DNA from: Christensenella sp. UBA6880
GTDB lineage: Bacteria > Bacillota > Clostridia > Christensenellales > CAG-917
NCBI GenBank assembly: GCA_002449145.1
Contig: DKCG01000032.1
Span: 31,224-95,223 of the forward strand
Direction: 5' to 3'
Length of the DNA: 64,000 nt
The position numbers and the translations under genes are program-made. Position 1 is the stretch's first letter. Each line of letters starts with the position of its first letter. The notes under the pieces were generated by a model. That model had not been told where the DNA came from. It saw only the letters and a list, made by a program, of their open reading frames with translations, and did no database searches. Shown here piece by piece: positions 62,301 through 64,000 of the stretch.

Positions 62301-62448
62301 AAAATATGCCGTTGTCGCCCTTGTTTCCTATACGGATAGAACTTGCCGAGATATCCGCCGACACGCTCGCCACGTTCGTAACGGCAAAAAACGCGATGAG
62401 GAACACCAAGGGAAGAACTATCATAAGTGCTGTAACTATTTTTTTCAT
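59332..62448 (-). CDS. Large secreted surface protein with Ig-like and beta-helix regions
   Basis: A 1038-residue protein with an N-terminal signal or anchor (residues 1-32, KKIVTALMIVLPLVFLIAFF). The first half contains Big-type Ig-like parts (for example DVGIAKLTYTSKDGG, VGDGSTTLRIEW), the second half from about 590 a right-handed beta-helix-like part with INGRTC-type turns (TIKNCRVKNGRTCVRIFGRD, VTIDGCRLQTAREFILKI). Its ribosome site GGAGGA lies inside the end of the upstream membrane protein gene and the start follows that stop by four bases, so they are coupled. The ligand is unknown. Confidence 0.82.
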   Translation of the reverse strand: MKKIVTALMIVLPLVFLIAFFAVTNVASVSADISASSIRIGNKGDNGIFSFDLANYEHPMYESDLAVEVLPYKAKNRAYSLTVTDAHTGEASDIVSLNSDGSFSLNDVGIAKLTYTSKDGGYSDSVVFNIGSSGILEYTPTLSDVHGNVVSLDRNGDDYTAAVNTGTFILGGDYYPQTATNVQVKYESENASALTVNEVSGRVYAYFDTDTTVKMHVVNAFGQTVTKRIAFKVRKDGDVSVNGEIAPANSTANMPTIIAPLNTKQFTLYVDYAGVTDGNIQVSGIPGATYSVRKLDDVNDHSYAIDVTLANPVTSATSNIRCSIKTGDDTASVRHFRLSFADIDFSVNSFGNSDGKDGLVLLDGENTKFTVSVEPYAALQYKWFIENENVARISAQNNEYCYIQAVGDGSTTLRIEWERVENGSVTASGTIQRELVTTKAYTSLMFNESVTKYGLGSLAIANQYYEGNTSVKTDYITTLFNTVIGGDKAQAEVTDFENIIFKSSNESVASIETIDGKVHFVIKDTGDVTISASWKYGERFNASPASITFKAVNGVYVSSYDELTLAGSQNKQIVLEKDIYLGENLFDENGKAKYDETTMGEKLMSYTKEIYSTADCRYYENKGKGKQTVRYCYEFTNNIYGNGYMLNTEYITNVIDSTGVLHDYAVFKGPLDFVAAYMNGTKIASVKGQDNISFLVRKDGITLDNVVLAGCDDESLYDGDTMELNLLNYIGTTLEIMSDATIKNCRVKNGRTCVRIFGRDNVTSETPNIAQEKINVTIDGCRLQTAREFILKIGTNRFLQGNSSNLSPAFKDSTGADYKQNNKPECDDLANDNFFMSNYVLTDVVLKDSVLTKSGLFTVGLESHFAGSFLDSGETTMSGSLAGWNGLAATSYPAILHLVGDVVLEDWKDLEQVDSSTLIETSLNSDTQRFAFLSLNIKEMLLEVRRQKSECQNIIKTVGDKNYVHGGIAFYGGGKNYHILDMSQYTYEAMRQYNVNIGVLAKSTDEKLKTQGEMLPYAAGTEDFRFVMFDATSNYSPK

Positions 62449-62452
62449 AATA

Positions 62453-64000
62453 TCAGTCCTCCGTGTCCAGATTTGCGTACGTCTTTTTGAGATTCGCAAA
62501 GAAATATCCGATTGCCGCGCCCAACATCGCTATGGGCAAGCATATCGCAATTGCGTAACTTGCGGCTTTGTTCACCTCGGGTTGACCGCCCTTGAAAAGG
62601 GGCGCAAACGACGAGAACAACAGTGCAAAGCCGATAAGAAAACTCATACACAAACCGACCGCAAGCACCGTCGATACGGTGGAGTTTGACTCTCTTATCT
62701 GCCCGTCCTCCGCCCTGGAGAAGTGCGGATTTGCCAAATCTTTTTTGGTTGCGCCGACGATTTGAGCAAAGGCAAAAGCCGACGCGGCGATAAACGTGAT
62801 TATTCCGTCAACAACGCTCTCGATGCCCGTCGCGCAAAGCACTATGCACGCAATCGCAAGACTCGCCTCTGCCACTATGGCGCAAAATACTATTTTTGAA
62901 CCGAGTATAGACGATGGCGAATATGGCAAAGTTTTTTGAGTCATAGACATATATCCGTCGCGGCTGATATTCGTGGAGCAGAACGTATTGGTGAGCGTAG
63001 AGTAGAGTATCACGATGAAAGTGCATATCTCAAACGTGAGATCTATGTCGCTGCCGAAAAGTCCCGCGACCATACTCGACGCCGTCTTTGCCGAATAGAA
63101 CGCCATGACAGGCATAACGGCGGCGGTTGTAAGATACATATACGCATAGTCCGCCGTGCGAGTTACTATCATAAACTCTTTTGCGAGCAACGATGCAAAT
63201 CTACTTCTCTTGACAAAATGCAGTTGCTCTCTCTTTACGTGCGGAATGCCGAAGTTGATGTTGGAGTGCGTAACCTGAATGAATATAGCGCGCACTATCA
63301 CCAGACAAAGCGCAAGAGCCACGACCATGATAGCAATAAGTATGCCTGTGTTTTTGCCGATTTCCCGTTCGAGCATAATGGATGCAAACAAGTTTGCAGG
63401 GTAGTTGTATTTGGTAAAATGCAATATCCCCGTCATAACCTTTTCGTTGAAAAGCGTAGTGATTTTTCCGCTTGTCAAAAGGCTTTGCGCAACTCGGAAA
63501 ATATAAGAATAGCCCCAGCAGAACAAAGCCGCAAGAGCCGTGATTACTATGAAAGTAAGAATGTAGTTGGAACTTACGATGCGTTTTAGATAATAGAAAG
63601 GAAGAACTATCATAGACGCAATCGCAAGCGGAATAATCGGAAGAGCGAGCGCAACGACGAAAGTCATAACGCCGCCGTATGCCGACAGCGTATCCGTCGT
63701 GCAGAAGAACGTAAAGTTGAACACAGGCACGCACACAAACGACAGAATCGCCTGCTTAAAATACACCGCCGAGAGTTTCGAGAGGAATATTTCCGTCGAA
63801 GAAAACGGCATCGTAATTAGGATATTTATATCGCTGTTTTCAAAGAGGGTATGGCAAAGCGCGCTCACGCCGAATATCGCAAACAGCACGATAAGCGCAA
63901 AATATCCGATGGACATAATCTCGTATTGTCTTGCCGCAACGTCGGGAACGCGGTTGATTTTAATCGCCGTATAAGTCTCTGCAAAACGAGAGAAAACCAT
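62453..64000 (-). CDS. ABC-2-type membrane transport protein, cut by the window edge
   Basis: At least 515 residues; the true start may lie beyond 64000. About 12 hydrophobic segments are seen, with a large cytoplasmic loop near 240-270 (HVKREQLHFVKRSRFASLLAKEF). This fits the putative ABC exporter membrane subunit type (ABC-2 or DUF-like 500-550 residue permeases), whose ATPase would be encoded upstream, outside the window. It is followed directly by the two surface protein genes, so it may serve the same envelope process. Confidence 0.75.
   Translation of the reverse strand: MVFSRFAETYTAIKINRVPDVAARQYEIMSIGYFALIVLFAIFGVSALCHTLFENSDINILITMPFSSTEIFLSKLSAVYFKQAILSFVCVPVFNFTFFCTTDTLSAYGGVMTFVVALALPIIPLAIASMIVLPFYYLKRIVSSNYILTFIVITALAALFCWGYSYIFRVAQSLLTSGKITTLFNEKVMTGILHFTKYNYPANLFASIMLEREIGKNTGILIAIMVVALALCLVIVRAIFIQVTHSNINFGIPHVKREQLHFVKRSRFASLLAKEFMIVTRTADYAYMYLTTAAVMPVMAFYSAKTASSMVAGLFGSDIDLTFEICTFIVILYSTLTNTFCSTNISRDGYMSMTQKTLPYSPSSILGSKIVFCAIVAEASLAIACIVLCATGIESVVDGIITFIAASAFAFAQIVGATKKDLANPHFSRAEDGQIRESNSTVSTVLAVGLCMSFLIGFALLFSSFAPLFKGGQPEVNKAASYAIAICLPIAMLGAAIGYFFANLKKTYANLDTED

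Overview
The window looks like a chromosome segment of a Gram-positive bacterium of the Clostridia (Bacillota), probably an uncultured gut or anaerobic lineage. This is inferred from the WhiA, PepV, YitT, RlmD-type, DUF1385, DUF5685 and cysteine-type L31 genes, from adjacent ATP- and PPi-type phosphofructokinases, from lipoprotein signal peptides ending in a lipobox, and from strong AGGAGG-type ribosome sites. No taxonomic marker fixes it further. Most of the window has moderate GC and dense genes; 47.6-52.7 kb is visibly AT-rich.

Layout. 0-2.7 kb: a three-gene ABC uptake operon (lipoprotein, permease, ATPase). 2.8-6.5 kb: rpmE, a DUF1385-PrmC fusion and prfA, a translation cluster. 6.6-18.6 kb: a P-loop protein, thrC, a DUF5685/J-like pair, membrane protein, ArsR regulator, PI-PLC-like enzyme, uvrC, murB, a PHP phosphoesterase and whiA. 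19-31 kb: dnaE, pfkA, PPi-PFK, esterase, rlmD-like methyltransferase, galM, acyltransferase and HAD phosphatase. 31-36 kb: YitT, a DUF1538 membrane protein with two P-II-like genes, and a membrane protein with an Arg/Asp/Tyr-rich tail. 36.3-45.6 kb: a compact phage head cassette (terminase, portal, scaffold, capsid, connectors, coiled-coil proteins) with no tail-fibre, lysis, replication or integration genes. 45.7-47.1 kb: pepV. 47.2-52.7 kb: a tRNA-rich integration hot spot. 52.7-64 kb: a minus-strand operon of an ABC-2-type membrane protein and two very large surface proteins.

The most striking region is 48.1-52.7 kb. A tRNA-Arg(CCT) gene is cut in its anticodon loop by a 3.9-kb element. 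The two halves (48353-48392 and 52319-52363) share the 8-bp core CTCCTAAG and rejoin into a perfectly paired 77-nt tRNA. Just inside its left end the element carries a complete, divergent tRNA-Arg(CCT) with its own promoter and terminator, apparently a substitute for the gene it destroys. The cut tRNA itself looks like the substitute carried by an earlier element, because a third 5' half lies at 48142-48181 and the same order (arm repeats, promoter, tRNA, terminator, minus-strand DNA-binding gene) is seen around both. I read this as nested, Russian-doll integration. The inner element has a truncated integrase and an intact AbiE-type toxin-antitoxin pair, so it is probably immobile now.

Intergenic spaces hold several repeat families: long palindromes of about 115 bp, a tandem hairpin array after dnaE, a repeat bounded by GTCATTGCGAG-like ends whose central 29 bp is inverted between the two copies, and three 65-bp tandem repeats.
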